This document shows, piece by piece, positions 34,352-44,393 of a stretch of 64,000 bases of DNA. The stretch's first letter is position 1. The number at the start of each line of letters is the position of its first letter. The stretch is from the NCBI RefSeq assembly GCF_947500045.1, contig NZ_CANMQQ010000002.1:400208-464207 (forward strand). The letters are read 5' to 3'. Below the pieces are notes generated by a model. That model had not been told where the DNA came from. It did not search any database and was given only the letters and a program-made list of their open reading frames with translations. Made by a program: the position numbers and the translations under genes. The DNA is from an uncultured Ruegeria sp. (GTDB lineage Bacteria > Pseudomonadota > Alphaproteobacteria > Rhodobacterales > Rhodobacteraceae).

Positions 34352-35719
34352 ATGAGCAAGGTCATGACATATCCCGGCCATATCCGCGCGATCGCGGTGT
34401 TAGGGCTCCCTTTGATTGGCGGGCACCTGGCCCAGTTTGCAATCGGGCTGACTGATACTGTCATGTTGGGCAGGTACAGTGTTGAAGCATTGGCAGCGGT
34501 GACGGTGGCAAGCAGCTTTTTCTTTGTGCTCTTTTTATTTGGTGCCGGTTTTGGGCTGGCGGTAATGCCCATGGTAGCAACCTCAGCTGCAGAAGAGGAT
34601 GAGACCAGCATTCGCCGCGCTACCCGTATGGGGCTTTGGTTGTCATTGCTTTATGCCATCGTGATAATACCGTTGCTGTGGTGGTCCCATCCCATTCTGA
34701 TTGCACTGGAACAAGAACCTGAGGTCGCCGAAACCGCTTCGCGCTATTTGCGGGTCGCTGGTTGGGGGCTATTCCCGGCACTATTGGTGATGGTACTGAA
34801 ATCCTATCTGGCCGCTCTGGAACGAACCCAGATCGTTTTGTGGATCACTGTCGTGGCCGCCGTGGTGAATGGCCTGACGAACTATGCACTGATTTTCGGT
34901 AATTGGGGTGCGCCCGAAATGGGTGTAACTGGTGCTGCGATTGCGTCGGTTATGACGCAACTGGTGTCTTTGGTGGCAGTTGTAGTTTACGCGGTCAAGG
35001 CGTTGCCAGAACACAGTTTGTTCCAAAGATTCTGGCGCCCTGATTGGGAGATGTTCGGCAGGGTTTTTCGGCTGGGTGTACCCATCGGATTGACTACTTT
35101 GGCCGAAGTTTCCCTGTTCGCAACGTCTGCATTTATGATGGGTTGGATTGGACAAGTCCCGTTGGCCGCGCACGGAATTGCGCTTAACCTCACGTCGGCA
35201 ACTTTCATGGTGCATCTTGGCCTTTCAAATGTGGCCACGATCCGGGCTGGCAACGCGCTTGGCCGCAAAGATCGGGCGCATCTGGAGAAAGGTGCAATCA
35301 CCATCACGGCCATGTCTTTGGTCATGTCGGTCCTGACAATCATTTTGTTTCTGACCTGTGCCGAACCTTTGATTTCACTGTTTGTTGAGGCGGGTGACCC
35401 CAAACGCCCACAAATCGTACTAATAGGGACCGGGCTGTTGGCCATGGCGGCACTGTTCCAGTTGGTCGACGGTGCACAGGTCATCGCGCTGGGCCTGCTT
35501 CGGGGTCTGCAAGACGCAAAGATTCCGATGGTGATGGCCGCGCTCAGCTATTGGGCAATCGGGATCCCGGCCTCGTATTACTTTGGATTCACCCAAGGTA
35601 TGGAGGGTATTGGCATCTGGCTTGGCCTCGTGCTGGGATTGGCCCTTGCCGCTGTATTGCTGATGGGACGGTTCTGGTTGCGGTCGGTACGCGAAGTTGG
35701 CGTTGCTCCCGCCGAATAG
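34352..35719 (+). CDS. MATE-family multidrug efflux transporter
   Basis: A 455-residue protein with about 12 membrane helices in two similar halves. The start at 34352 (MSKVMTYPGHIRAI) or 34364 is preferred over 34256, whose first 32 residues are not MATE-like. Characteristic sequences are LGLPLIGGHLAQFAIGLTDTVMLGRYS in helix 1-2, GFGLAVMPMVATSAAE, and VPLAAHGIALNLTSATFMVHLGLSN in the second half. It expels cationic compounds using a Na+ or H+ gradient. It converges with the small gene at 35723 with 3 bases between stops. Confidence 0.92.
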   Translation: MSKVMTYPGHIRAIAVLGLPLIGGHLAQFAIGLTDTVMLGRYSVEALAAVTVASSFFFVLFLFGAGFGLAVMPMVATSAAEEDETSIRRATRMGLWLSLLYAIVIIPLLWWSHPILIALEQEPEVAETASRYLRVAGWGLFPALLVMVLKSYLAALERTQIVLWITVVAAVVNGLTNYALIFGNWGAPEMGVTGAAIASVMTQLVSLVAVVVYAVKALPEHSLFQRFWRPDWEMFGRVFRLGVPIGLTTLAEVSLFATSAFMMGWIGQVPLAAHGIALNLTSATFMVHLGLSNVATIRAGNALGRKDRAHLEKGAITITAMSLVMSVLTIILFLTCAEPLISLFVEAGDPKRPQIVLIGTGLLAMAALFQLVDGAQVIALGLLRGLQDAKIPMVMAALSYWAIGIPASYYFGFTQGMEGIGIWLGLVLGLALAAVLLMGRFWLRSVREVGVAPAE

Positions 35720-35722
35720 GCT

Positions 35723-36124
35723 TCAGTCCTTAGTGAACCGGTCAGATTTCTTGCGCACCAGCACTGACCGCAGATCGTGCATCGCCATCAACAGCCGATC
35801 AGTGATCTCTTCCAGTTGCTCATCCGTGGCTTTGGATTGCGCCCATTGCGTGGTGAGGTTCAGGTGGTCGACCGCGCGGTGAATATCATCCATATCGCGG
35901 CGGGACAGCAATTCCCTACGCTCATCCATCCAACGGGCGATTTCAGCTTTGTCGGTATCGGTCAGGGCGCGTTGACCCTGCGGCTTAACCTCGCCGTTGC
36001 GGATGTTGATCACAGCGATCTGGTCCATCTCGATCCGGCGTTGGCGATTTTCCGTGTCGATCTTGAACACTGCGGCACCGTTCTCGCGGACACGAAAGTA
36101 GTACTCGGGCAGGGCAGTGGACAT
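35723..36124 (-). CDS. Conserved hypothetical protein downstream of an aminotransferase
   Basis: A 133-residue soluble protein (MSTALPEYYFRVRENGAAVFK...). It has a beta-rich N-terminus ending in IAVINIRNGEVKPQG, then mostly charged helices (AEIARWMDERRELLSRRD). No signal peptide, membrane segment or catalytic motif. GGAGGATCAT precedes the start, 14 bases after the aminotransferase stop, so the two form an operon. I recall similar proteins in other Rhodobacterales but no named family. Confidence 0.75.
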   Translation of the reverse strand: MSTALPEYYFRVRENGAAVFKIDTENRQRRIEMDQIAVINIRNGEVKPQGQRALTDTDKAEIARWMDERRELLSRRDMDDIHRAVDHLNLTTQWAQSKATDEQLEEITDRLLMAMHDLRSVLVRKKSDRFTKD

Positions 36125-36138
36125 ATGATCCTCCGGGG

Positions 36139-37362
<1,224 letters not shown>

Positions 37363-37433
37363 TCAGCCTGACTGTCATAGGGTGCGCCGAAATATCGATC
37401 AAGCCAATTGATTTCCACCTATTGGAGACCCCG

Positions 37434-37826
37434 ATGAATAACGAAACTGACTGGTTCGGACCGGATACCGCTACATTCGGGGATCGCGTTGCTGGTGCGC
37501 GCGAAGTGGCGGGTATGACCCAAACACAATTGGCCCGCCGTCTTGGGGTCAAAAAGGCGACGATCACCGCGTGGGAGGATGATTTGTCCGAGCCCCGTGC
37601 CAACAAGCTGTCGATGATGGCGGGGATGTTGAACGTGTCAATCATGTGGTTGCTGACCGGTGAGGGCGACGGCACGGACGCCACCGCGCTGGATGGGAAC
37701 GTAGATGCCGAACTGCACGATCTCGTGGTCGAGCTTCGTTCCATCCGGGGTGAGATGCGCGCCAGTTCCGAGCGTTTGGCCCGTGTGGAAAAGGCTATGC
37801 GCCTTAAGCTGGAACGCGCGCAATGA
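37434..37826 (+). CDS. XRE-family helix-turn-helix regulator
   Basis: A 130-residue protein from the ATG at 37434, seven bases after GGAGA. The HTH_3 domain (FGDRVAGAREVAGMTQTQLARRLGVKKATITAWEDDLSEPRANKLSMMAGML cut short here as residues ~13-70) is followed by a C-terminal helix rich in Arg/Glu (DLVVELRSIRGEMRASSER), probably a dimerisation coiled coil. It overlaps sdhE by ATGA. The targets are unknown; the neighbouring divergent aminotransferase or sdhE itself are candidates. Confidence 0.85.
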   Translation: MNNETDWFGPDTATFGDRVAGAREVAGMTQTQLARRLGVKKATITAWEDDLSEPRANKLSMMAGMLNVSIMWLLTGEGDGTDATALDGNVDAELHDLVVELRSIRGEMRASSERLARVEKAMRLKLERAQ

Positions 37827-38080
37827 CCGAGCCTCGGGATACACGGATCAAGCGCATGAAGATGCGTTCGATGCGGCGCGGTATCAAAGAGATGGATTTG
37901 ATCCTGACGGCCTATGCCGATCGCAACCTGTCATTGATGGATGAGGACGGGCTGAATACCTACGATGCTTTGCTGCATGAAAATGATCAGGACCTGTATC
38001 AATGGGTTACAGGTCAGGCCAACCCTCCAGTACAGCTGGCCGACCTGATTGCGGATATCGCACAAACCTTTCAAAAATAA
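37823..38080 (+). CDS. sdhE: Succinate dehydrogenase FAD assembly factor SdhE
   Basis: An 85-residue DUF339 protein that promotes covalent flavinylation of SdhA. RIKRMKMRSMRRGIKEMDLIL contains the R-G-x-x-E-x-D-x-x-L pattern that defines SdhE/SDHAF2, and LYQWVTGQANPP is the conserved C-terminal helix region. It is translationally coupled to the XRE regulator. Confidence 0.92.
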   Translation: MTEPRDTRIKRMKMRSMRRGIKEMDLILTAYADRNLSLMDEDGLNTYDALLHENDQDLYQWVTGQANPPVQLADLIADIAQTFQK

Positions 38081-38157
38081 GTAATATTCTGGCTTAACCG
38101 ATTTTTCGGGAATTCGCGTCATGTTTTCAGAAACAGCGCGATGAATCGGAGGATTGA

Positions 38158-38655
38158 ATGAGTATGGAATTGCAGGTCACCGCGCCGGGGACCAAAGGGT
38201 TCATGACAAGTTATCTTGAGGCATTGGCGCTGGTCGAACGTCTGCACCGTTTGCTTCTGGACGTCATCAAAGATGAATTCGAACGCGTCGGTGTTTTGGA
38301 AATCAATGCAGTGCAGGCGTTGCTGCTGTTCAACATCGGCGATCATGAGGTCACAGCCGGAGAGTTAAAGAGCCGTGGCTACTATCAGGGCAGCAATGTC
38401 AGCTATAACCTCAAAAAACTGGTTGAGATGGGTTATATGCACCATCAGAGGTGCGAGATTGACCGCCGGTCGGTTCGGGTGCGCCTGACCCCGCGTGGGC
38501 GCGAGATTCGTGATATCGTTTCAGAGCTGTTTGCGCGTCATGCGGAAGGGTTGCAAAACCGTGACGTGATTGCTGCCGACGGGATTGATGAGATCACCAA
38601 CTCCCTGCGTCGGGTTGAGCGGTACTGGACTGACCAAATCCGTTACATCTATTGA
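38158..38655 (+). CDS. MarR-family winged-helix regulator (LdtR-like)
   Basis: A 165-residue regulator. The start at 38158 lies six bases after GGAGG. It is helical at the N-terminus (SYLEALALVERLHRLLLDVIKDEFERVG), with a winged helix in LLLFNIGDHEVTAGELKSRGYYQGSNVSYNLKKLVEMGYMHHQ cut here as residues ~60-105, and the wing RSVRVRLTPRGREI. This is the alphaproteobacterial MarR subgroup that includes LdtR, linked elsewhere to cell-wall transpeptidase control. No obvious target is adjacent, so the assignment rests on sequence type alone. Confidence 0.8.
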   Translation: MSMELQVTAPGTKGFMTSYLEALALVERLHRLLLDVIKDEFERVGVLEINAVQALLLFNIGDHEVTAGELKSRGYYQGSNVSYNLKKLVEMGYMHHQRCEIDRRSVRVRLTPRGREIRDIVSELFARHAEGLQNRDVIAADGIDEITNSLRRVERYWTDQIRYIY

Positions 38656-38697
38656 TCCGCGACAGGTTGGTGCGCACGAAACCGATGCTCAGGCCGA

Positions 38698-39432
38698 TCA
38701 GTCCACCTTGCCCGATTGCCAGGCGCTGAGCTCCAAACCCTTAAGCTCTCGTTCAAGTTTGCGCCGCATGGCACGCTCGAAATCCTCAAAACCCGCAGCA
38801 ATCTCAAGGAATGCTCCGGGCCCATGCAGGACGTTTTCCTGAAAGAATGGTATCAGGTCCATTTCACCTTCAAAATCGGCGGCGTTGATCACCAGTCCAT
38901 TCACAGTCGTGTTTTCGAACGGAAAGTGCTTGTAGGCGATTTGTGGCCCGTAACCATCATTGTTCTTGCCGTCGCCCGAAATATCAATGGTTTGGAAAAG
39001 GCAACGGGGGGCGCGTTGCATAAGTTTGGCACCATACGCCAAAGCGTGTCCCATCGCTGTAGGGGAGTCATTGGCAGACCGCTCGGACAAGCCTATGCCA
39101 TGTGCGGCTGTGACAAGATCGGCGGCAGTTTCAATCATCTGCCAATCCAGTAGAAGCTTCTGATTAAAGTTACCGGACCATTCGTAGACCGCTAGCGCGA
39201 CAGGCAGCGGAGACTTGAAGAACGCCTCTTGCACCTCTGGCGCGATCAGAGCAGCAGCCAACCCCTTGCGTTGCAACGCATCCTCGGTCGCATCAACCGA
39301 GGTTGAGATGTCCATCGCAAGGGCCAGAGCAAGGCGACACTGCTCGGCCCAAACGGGGCTGCCCGCAAAGAACAGCCCCAAGGGTGCCATCCACCGGATC
39401 ACCAGTGCCCGGCGCTTTCCATACTTGCCCAA
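38698..39432 (-). CDS. DUF1194 von Willebrand factor A-like secreted protein
   Basis: A 244-residue exported protein. A basic N-terminus with hydrophobic core ([15 protein letters not shown]) ends in a signal cleavage site. The VWA metal-ion site begins with [15 protein letters not shown] (D-x-S-x-S) near residue 40, with [14 protein letters not shown] and [12 protein letters not shown] completing the pattern. The start at 39432 overlaps gloA by 34 bases; an alternative ATG at 39390 would avoid the overlap but shorten the signal. It probably binds a periplasmic partner in a metal-dependent way; the partner is unknown. Confidence 0.85.
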   Translation of the reverse strand: MGKYGKRRALVIRWMAPLGLFFAGSPVWAEQCRLALALAMDISTSVDATEDALQRKGLAAALIAPEVQEAFFKSPLPVALAVYEWSGNFNQKLLLDWQMIETAADLVTAAHGIGLSERSANDSPTAMGHALAYGAKLMQRAPRCLFQTIDISGDGKNNDGYGPQIAYKHFPFENTTVNGLVINAADFEGEMDLIPFFQENVLHGPGAFLEIAAGFEDFERAMRRKLERELKGLELSAWQSGKVD

Positions 39433-39827
39433 GGCTCTGCCGGGTTCAGCGCTTCGCCGTTCTGCAACAATTCAACCGAAATATTGTCGGGCGAGCGTAC
39501 GAACGCCATACGCCCGTCGCGTGGCGGACGGTTGATTACAACACCATTGTCCTGAAGGCGCTGGCAGGTTTCATAGATATTGTCGACGCCATAAGCGAGG
39601 TGACCAAAATGGCGGCTATCGCTGGGCAGTTTATCATCTCCGTCCCAGTTATAGGTCAGCTCGATGGGGGCATCTTCCTGTCCTGGCGGTGCGAGGAACA
39701 CCAATGTGAACCGTCCTGCTTCGCTTTCATAGCGACGCGTCTCTTTCAGGCCCAGAAGCTGATAAAATGCCAAGGATTTTTCAAGGTCCTGCACGCGGAC
39801 CATGGTGTGGAGGTATGTCAGCCCCAT
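39399..39827 (-). CDS. gloA: Lactoylglutathione lyase (glyoxalase I)
   Basis: A 142-residue VOC enzyme from the ATG at 39827, with AAGGAAAG upstream; the longer track ORF is not used. It converts the methylglyoxal-glutathione adduct to lactoylglutathione. The four metal ligands are recognisable: His in TYLHTMVRV, Glu in IELTYNWD, His in HFGHLAYGV and Glu in ISVELLQNG. The N-terminal [18 protein letters not shown] is the typical VOC start. It is followed by, and overlaps, the DUF1194 gene. Confidence 0.9.
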   Translation of the reverse strand: MGLTYLHTMVRVQDLEKSLAFYQLLGLKETRRYESEAGRFTLVFLAPPGQEDAPIELTYNWDGDDKLPSDSRHFGHLAYGVDNIYETCQRLQDNGVVINRPPRDGRMAFVRSPDNISVELLQNGEALNPAEPWASMESAGHW

Positions 39828-40004
39828 CGTGACTTTCCTTACTTTGATTGTGATGCCCAGCACCTTAGCGCGCAACGATGTCATGTCGAGGGGCAGGTCG
39901 GACACATTTCCGAATTTGCGCGCCAAGCCGCACATATCGCGGTTCCGGTGGCTACTAAGCCGATATATAGTGGTGGGCGACTCATTGCTGGAAAGGATAA
40001 TTTC

Positions 40005-40916
40005 ATGCCGCTGTCTTCCGACCAATTGGCCGAGATTGATGCGCAACGCGCACAATCAAGCCCGACCCGCCGCGTCGTTGCTGAAGGTATGGAAGATCAT
40101 CTGTATACGGCGCATCAGGTGCTGGATCACGGATTTGTCCGCGTCATCGACTATATGGGTGATGATGCTGCGATCTGTCAGGCGGCGCGCGTGTCTTACG
40201 GCAAAGGCACCAAATCGGTTCAGAACGACGAAGGTCTGATCCGCTATCTGATGCGCCACTGGCATTCGACCCCGTTTGAAATGTGCGAGATCAAGCTGCA
40301 CGTCAAACTTCCGGTGTTCGTGGCACGCCAGTGGATTCGCCACCGGACGGCGAATGTGAATGAATATTCAGCCCGTTACTCGATCTTGGATCGAGAGTTC
40401 TATATTCCCGCGCCCGAGCATGTGGCGGCACAATCCGAAGTCAACAATCAGGGCCGCGGTGACGCGCTGCAAGGCGAAGAAGCCGCGCGCGTATTGGAGA
40501 TACTGAAGGCCGACAGCGCTCGGTGCTATGATAACTACGAAGCGATGATCGGTCAGGATGGCCAGCAGGGGTTGGCACGTGAACTGGCGCGGATGAACCT
40601 GCCTGCGAATATCTACACGCAATGGTATTGGAAGGTGGACCTTCACAATCTGTTCCATTTCCTGCGCCTGCGCGCCGATCCACATGCGCAGTACGAAATC
40701 CGGATTTACGCTGACACCATGTGCAAGATCGTCGCCGACTGGGTCCCATTTGCCTATCGCGCGTTCGACGATTACCGCCTGGGCGCGGTCAACCTCTCGG
40801 CACAGATGGTAACATGCCTGCGCCGGATGCTGAGTGGTGAGGCGGTCAACCAGGAAAACTCGGGCATGACAGCGCGGGAATGGCGCGAGTTTGAAGCTGT
40901 GATCCGCGAAAGCTGA
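40005..40916 (+). CDS. thyX: Flavin-dependent thymidylate synthase
   Basis: A 303-residue ThyX, which methylates dUMP using FAD, NADPH and methylene-tetrahydrofolate. The start at 40005 ([14 protein letters not shown]) has GGAAAGGA upstream; the long open frame to 39303 is chance. The signature [15 protein letters not shown] (RHRx7S) lies near residue 115, [26 protein letters not shown] precedes it as residues ~85-112, and [19 protein letters not shown] follows. Organisms with ThyX commonly lack ThyA. A terminator follows. Confidence 0.96.
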   Translation: MPLSSDQLAEIDAQRAQSSPTRRVVAEGMEDHLYTAHQVLDHGFVRVIDYMGDDAAICQAARVSYGKGTKSVQNDEGLIRYLMRHWHSTPFEMCEIKLHVKLPVFVARQWIRHRTANVNEYSARYSILDREFYIPAPEHVAAQSEVNNQGRGDALQGEEAARVLEILKADSARCYDNYEAMIGQDGQQGLARELARMNLPANIYTQWYWKVDLHNLFHFLRLRADPHAQYEIRIYADTMCKIVADWVPFAYRAFDDYRLGAVNLSAQMVTCLRRMLSGEAVNQENSGMTAREWREFEAVIRES

Positions 40917-40939
40917 TCAACCAGAAAAAAAGAAAACAG

Positions 40940-40964
40940 CGCGTCCCGAAGTGGGCGCGTTTTT
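40940..40964 (+). terminator. Rho-independent terminator of thyX
   Basis: CGCG-T-CCC pairs with GGG-CGCG (one bulged T) around GAAGT, followed by TTTTT. Confidence 0.75.
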
Positions 40965-41040
40965 AGGGGGTAGCTAACGGTTAACGGCCGAAAATTGGCC
41001 GCCAACCTTCTTTGTCTTTCCCGCCGGGGCAGGCCTTGCC

Positions 41041-41247
41041 TTACAGCGGCTTCAAATCAGCCGCCATCTGGCGACCGTCACGCCCATCTTCAAGCTCGTA
41101 CGAGACTTTCTGATTGTCAGCGAGTCCGGTCAGGCCGGATCGTTCTACGGCCGAGATGTGTACAAACACATCTTTGCCGCCTTCATCGGGGGCAATGAAA
41201 CCAAAGCCCTTGGTTGTATTAAACCATTTCACGGTGCCAGTTGGCAT
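41041..41247 (-). CDS. CspA-family cold-shock protein
   Basis: A 68-residue single cold-shock domain. The RNA-binding motifs are RNP1 (KGFGFI) and RNP2 (VFVHIS), with the start MPTGTVKWFNTTKG typical of the family. It acts as an RNA chaperone or antiterminator. It has about 200 bases of upstream non-coding sequence, compatible with the long leader often seen on csp genes. It is convergent with thyX. Confidence 0.95.
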   Translation of the reverse strand: MPTGTVKWFNTTKGFGFIAPDEGGKDVFVHISAVERSGLTGLADNQKVSYELEDGRDGRQMAADLKPL

Positions 41248-41461
41248 TTCCCGTGTCTCCTTCTACTTACACGTTGTCCCACAAATCGGTGGGGGTAGTG
41301 GTTGGCAAGACCGCAACACATCACTGTTCGCCCACACGATACAGCCCGGGTTGCGTATTTTGCCTTTTTCAACATTGCACGGTGAAGTAAAAAATCAAGA
41401 ATAACCGGGCCATGCCAATGGAATTGCCCAATTTTGCAGCGAAGACAGGATCAACCAAACT

Positions 41462-41779
41462 ATGCGTCTTTACGGATTGAAGAACTGCGACACATGTCGC
41501 AAGGCATTGAAATCTCTTCCGAATGCAGAGTTTATCGACGTGCGCGGGCAAGGTGTTCCCCAAAATACCCTGTCAGAGGCCTATGAGACTTTCGGCAAAG
41601 CCTTGCTCAATACGCGGTCAACAACTTGGCGGGGTCTGGATGAAGATACGCGAAATCGACCGGTGCTTGAGTTGTTGATTGATCATCCAACCTTGATGAA
41701 GCGCCCGTTGATCGAAGCCGATGGCCAGATGTACCTGGGCTGGACGCCTGAAACCCGTGAGGCCCTTGGTGTTGCTTGA
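41462..41779 (+). CDS. ArsC/Spx-family thioredoxin-fold protein (arsenate reductase-like)
   Basis: A 105-residue protein. MRLYGLKNCDTCRKALKSL places a C-x-x-C at residues 9-12, and FIDVRGQGVP and LMKRPLIEADGQMYLGWTPE are characteristic of the ArsC/YffB branch of the thioredoxin fold. The usual arginine after MK is present (KRP). It lies upstream of a small membrane protein. Whether it reduces arsenate or acts like YffB as a glutathione-dependent reductase cannot be settled here. Confidence 0.85.
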   Translation: MRLYGLKNCDTCRKALKSLPNAEFIDVRGQGVPQNTLSEAYETFGKALLNTRSTTWRGLDEDTRNRPVLELLIDHPTLMKRPLIEADGQMYLGWTPETREALGVA

Positions 41780-41821
41780 ATGACTGCCTATGTGACACGG
41801 GCAACAATCGGAGAGCTGTGA

Positions 41822-42190
41822 ATGCGAAACGCTGCCATGATACTGGGCGTCATTGCCGGACTGATCGGGATGATCGTCGGTTTTTTCGGCTATGGCTTTG
41901 TGGAATTGATCGACCAGTTCGGCGAGATCGACGGGATTGCCGAGCAGGTGGATAACCCTGGTTTGATCCAGACCGCTTCGATCGTGGCACCGCTGTTGGC
42001 AATTGTTGGGGGTGCTATGGCCCATTCCCGGGCGCTGATCGCAGGTGTTTTACTGCTGATTTCTGCGGCAGGGATGTATTATGCCTTTGGATTCGGTGTT
42101 TTCACCATGTTCCCGATTGCCTTTGCAGGCGTGGCGGGATTGCTTGGGCTCGCAGCGGGAAAACCGGACGAGCCCAAAGCGCATTTCTAA
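41822..42190 (+). CDS. Four-helix membrane protein of unknown function
   Basis: A 122-residue protein almost entirely made of hydrophobic segments: MILGVIAGLIGMIVGFFGYGF, IVAPLLAIVGGAMA, ALIAGVLLLISAAGMYYAF and FPIAFAGVAGLLGLAAG, with an acidic loop (DQFGEIDGIAEQVDN) after the first. It resembles small DUF4064-type membrane proteins but I am not certain. It is probably co-transcribed with the ArsC-like gene, 42 bases away, and convergent with the bufferin operon by a single base. Confidence 0.6.
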   Translation: MRNAAMILGVIAGLIGMIVGFFGYGFVELIDQFGEIDGIAEQVDNPGLIQTASIVAPLLAIVGGAMAHSRALIAGVLLLISAAGMYYAFGFGVFTMFPIAFAGVAGLLGLAAGKPDEPKAHF

Positions 42191-42191
42191 T

Positions 42192-42710
42192 TCACTTCAG
42201 TCGCAGCAACCGATCCAGTGAAAGTGGACCTGCACCATTGATTACGATCACCAGCAACAGGAATGTCCACAACACCCGCTGATCGAGGATGTCAGGCGCT
42301 GCGTTGAACAAACTGCCTAGTTTTACGCCATGGCCGGTGACGTCCACCAAAGTCTGGACCCAGACAAACCCGATCATGCCCAGTGCGGCAAGTCGGGTGA
42401 AAAGGCCAATCAGCAATAGAGTAGGCAGGGCGAATTCGGCGATTGTGCCCATGAATATCACGATCCGCTGGAAAAAAGTCATTTGGCTGACGTCATACAG
42501 CACTGCCTCGGCGGCTTTGGGGAAGATTTGCCCAAACGCACCGGCGGATGGTGAAAAGATCGAGCCGTCGATCTTCAGCGTAGCCGAATTCCAGTAGTAG
42601 AAGAACAGGACAGCGATAAAGACGACACGGGCCAGCGTTGGCGTAAGCCAGCCGGATGTGTTGGCCACTTTATCCATCGTGTCGTTGTAGGTAGAGATCA
42701 GGGCAGTCAT
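42192..42710 (-). CDS. bufD: DoxX-family membrane protein of the bufferin operon (BufD-like)
   Basis: A 172-residue DoxX-type protein with four membrane helices (LARVVFIAVLFFYYWNSA, IVIFMGTIAEFALPTLLLIGLFTRLAALGMIGFV..., VLWTFLLLVIVINGAGPLSLDRLL). It is the last gene of a four-gene minus-strand operon with a DUF2282 peptide, a DUF692 oxidase and a DUF2063 protein. In known bufABCD operons the DoxX member is a membrane redox partner, probably for maturation or copper handling. It overlaps the previous gene by ATGA. Confidence 0.82.
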   Translation of the reverse strand: MTALISTYNDTMDKVANTSGWLTPTLARVVFIAVLFFYYWNSATLKIDGSIFSPSAGAFGQIFPKAAEAVLYDVSQMTFFQRIVIFMGTIAEFALPTLLLIGLFTRLAALGMIGFVWVQTLVDVTGHGVKLGSLFNAAPDILDQRVLWTFLLLVIVINGAGPLSLDRLLRLK

Positions 42711-43468
42711 GTGTCCAGCCTTTCGATAGTCACAGAAGTTATTGCACCGCCCTGCAAAAGCAGTGCCAGAGTGGTTCCAAGGTCAAATTCGGGCGTTTCC
42801 GCCACGGTGGCTTCAAATGCTTCGCCGATAGTAACCCCGTCCTGAATGCGCGTGATCCAGGCTGCCCCTCCTAACGGCAAAGGGTGCGGGGCAGGATCGT
42901 ACTCGGGACGTGTAATCAGAACATCCTGAGCACCCGCTTCTGGCTTGGGGGCGTCGTCTTCGGTATTGAACAACCAGATCGCGTGAATAGGCCAGTTTGA
43001 CCGCAGCATCCTCATCGCCGGAGCGAGCGTCAGCTTGGCCCGCATCAAATCCTCGGGCGGAATACTCAGCGCTTCGGCATCGATAGATTGGCTGTCAGCA
43101 GCGTGATAGGCTTGCCGCAGCGCCAGTTCCAGGCGTGCAACATCTGCTAGGTACCCCAGATGCGATAGTTGCTGCATGCCTTCCAGAAAGGCAGGAAATT
43201 CTGCACCGTAAAACATCATCAGCGGCGAGGACGGAGGGTGCTGGCGCAAAAACATCCCGGCAAGGCCATCCATGTTCTGCGCCCCCAGCAGTTTCGTGAT
43301 CACCGGGAAGGCTTGATGCATTGCCTCGGTCAGCGAGACGGCGACATTGTTACGATATACACTGAAACGGCGCCCCACAGCGTTGGCCTGCGCGTCCTGC
43401 AAGCCATCCGGAACTGTCCTGCTGGCGTCCAGCAAAGCGTCATGGAATGTGGTTTGCGACACACTCAT
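42707..43468 (-). CDS. bufC: DUF2063 partner protein of the bufferin operon (BufC-like)
   Basis: A 253-residue protein from the ATG at 43468, which overlaps the bufB stop as ATGA; the 28 extra residues in the track are read through bufB. The N-terminal DUF2063 region contains FHDALLDASRTVPDGLQ, GRRFSVYRNNVAVSLTEAMHQAFPV and FLRQHPPSSPLMMFYG, which pair with MNIO oxidases as precursor-recruiting partners. The C-terminal half holds beta-rich sequence (HAIWLFNTEDD, VLITRPEYDPAPHPL). It should bring the BufA leader to the BufB active site. Confidence 0.85.
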   Translation of the reverse strand: MSVSQTTFHDALLDASRTVPDGLQDAQANAVGRRFSVYRNNVAVSLTEAMHQAFPVITKLLGAQNMDGLAGMFLRQHPPSSPLMMFYGAEFPAFLEGMQQLSHLGYLADVARLELALRQAYHAADSQSIDAEALSIPPEDLMRAKLTLAPAMRMLRSNWPIHAIWLFNTEDDAPKPEAGAQDVLITRPEYDPAPHPLPLGGAAWITRIQDGVTIGEAFEATVAETPEFDLGTTLALLLQGGAITSVTIERLDT

Positions 43469-44322
43469 GCGGGGATCTTGTCCAATGCGGATTGGGCACG
43501 TTCGGCTTCGGCCCGCAAGATCGGCCAGTCCGGCACATCGGTATCCCATTCGATCAACACCGGCTTGGGGCCCGACTTGTCCAGAACGTAGTCCAGCAAG
43601 GCCCAGACGGGATCAACCACCTCGCGCCCGTGGCTGTCGATCAGCAGGGGATGGCCATGCTCGTCCTCGTCTTCGTCATGACCGCCCAAGTGAACCTCAG
43701 CCACGTGCTCCAGCGGGTAAGCATCGATGTAGCCCTGTGGTGAGAAATCCAGATTGGTGGCAGAGACAAAGACGTTGTTTACATCCAACAGCAGCCCACA
43801 GCCGGTACGGCGTGCTATTTCACGCAGGAAATCAGGTTCGGACCATGTGCTTTCCTCGAACGCCAGATAGCTGGAGGGATTTTCTAACAGCATTTGCTGC
43901 CCGACCATTTCTTGCACCTGATCGATATGTTCGCACACGCGCGCCAGGGTGGCGTCGGTGTAGGGCAGGGGCAGAAGATCATTAAGAAAATGACTGTCGT
44001 GAGTAGACCATGCCAGATGTTCAGAAAAGCTGGCTGGTTTCAGCCAGCTAACCAGATGTTTCAAGCGGGCCAGATGTTCGGGGTCCAGCGGTGTTTCGCC
44101 ACCAATGGAAAGCCCGACACCGTGAACGGATATGGGAAACTGTTCGGATAGGTGGCGTAGCTGCGCCAGAGGGCGGCCGCCATCACCCATGTAGTTTTCA
44201 GCATGAATCTCCAGCCAGGCCACGGGCTTTGCATGCTCAAGGATCTGCGAGAAATGCTGCGGCTTATATCCGACGCCCGGTGCGGCAGGCAGCCGGTTCG
44301 ATCTGAGAGCATTATCCAACAT
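43465..44322 (-). CDS. bufB: DUF692 multinuclear iron oxidase (MNIO, BufB-like)
   Basis: A 285-residue enzyme; the ATG at 44322 has AGGGG eight bases upstream, whereas the track uses a TTG two codons earlier. TIM-barrel metal-site signatures: LEIHAENYMGDGG, ISVHGVGLSIGG, FSEHLAWSTHDSHFLNDLLPL, LLENPSSYL, GLLLDVNNVFVSA and EVHLGGHDEDEDEHG. MNIOs modify cysteines of RiPP precursors. In bufferins they convert cysteines to thiooxazole rings that bind copper. The expected substrate is the four-cysteine peptide encoded upstream. Confidence 0.92.
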   Translation of the reverse strand: MLDNALRSNRLPAAPGVGYKPQHFSQILEHAKPVAWLEIHAENYMGDGGRPLAQLRHLSEQFPISVHGVGLSIGGETPLDPEHLARLKHLVSWLKPASFSEHLAWSTHDSHFLNDLLPLPYTDATLARVCEHIDQVQEMVGQQMLLENPSSYLAFEESTWSEPDFLREIARRTGCGLLLDVNNVFVSATNLDFSPQGYIDAYPLEHVAEVHLGGHDEDEDEHGHPLLIDSHGREVVDPVWALLDYVLDKSGPKPVLIEWDTDVPDWPILRAEAERAQSALDKIPA

Positions 44323-44345
44323 GTGCAAATCCCCTGATCACGACA

Positions 44346-44375
44346 GAAAGGGCGGGCGATGGTGCCCGCCCTTTC
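44346..44375 (-). promoter_or_regulatory. Strong stem-loop between bufA and bufB
   Basis: GAAAGGGCGGGC / GCCCGCCCTTTC, a 12-bp perfect stem with a 6-nt loop in the 70-base gap. No T run follows. It may attenuate read-through or protect the bufA mRNA end so the peptide is made in excess over its enzymes. Confidence 0.65.
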
Positions 44376-44393
44376 CGGTTCATTCGGGCAGTC

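Noticed and set aside
39303-40004. Long plus-strand extension upstream of thyX
   Set aside because: It is antisense to gloA and the DUF1194 gene. ThyX homology begins at 40005, where there is a ribosome site.
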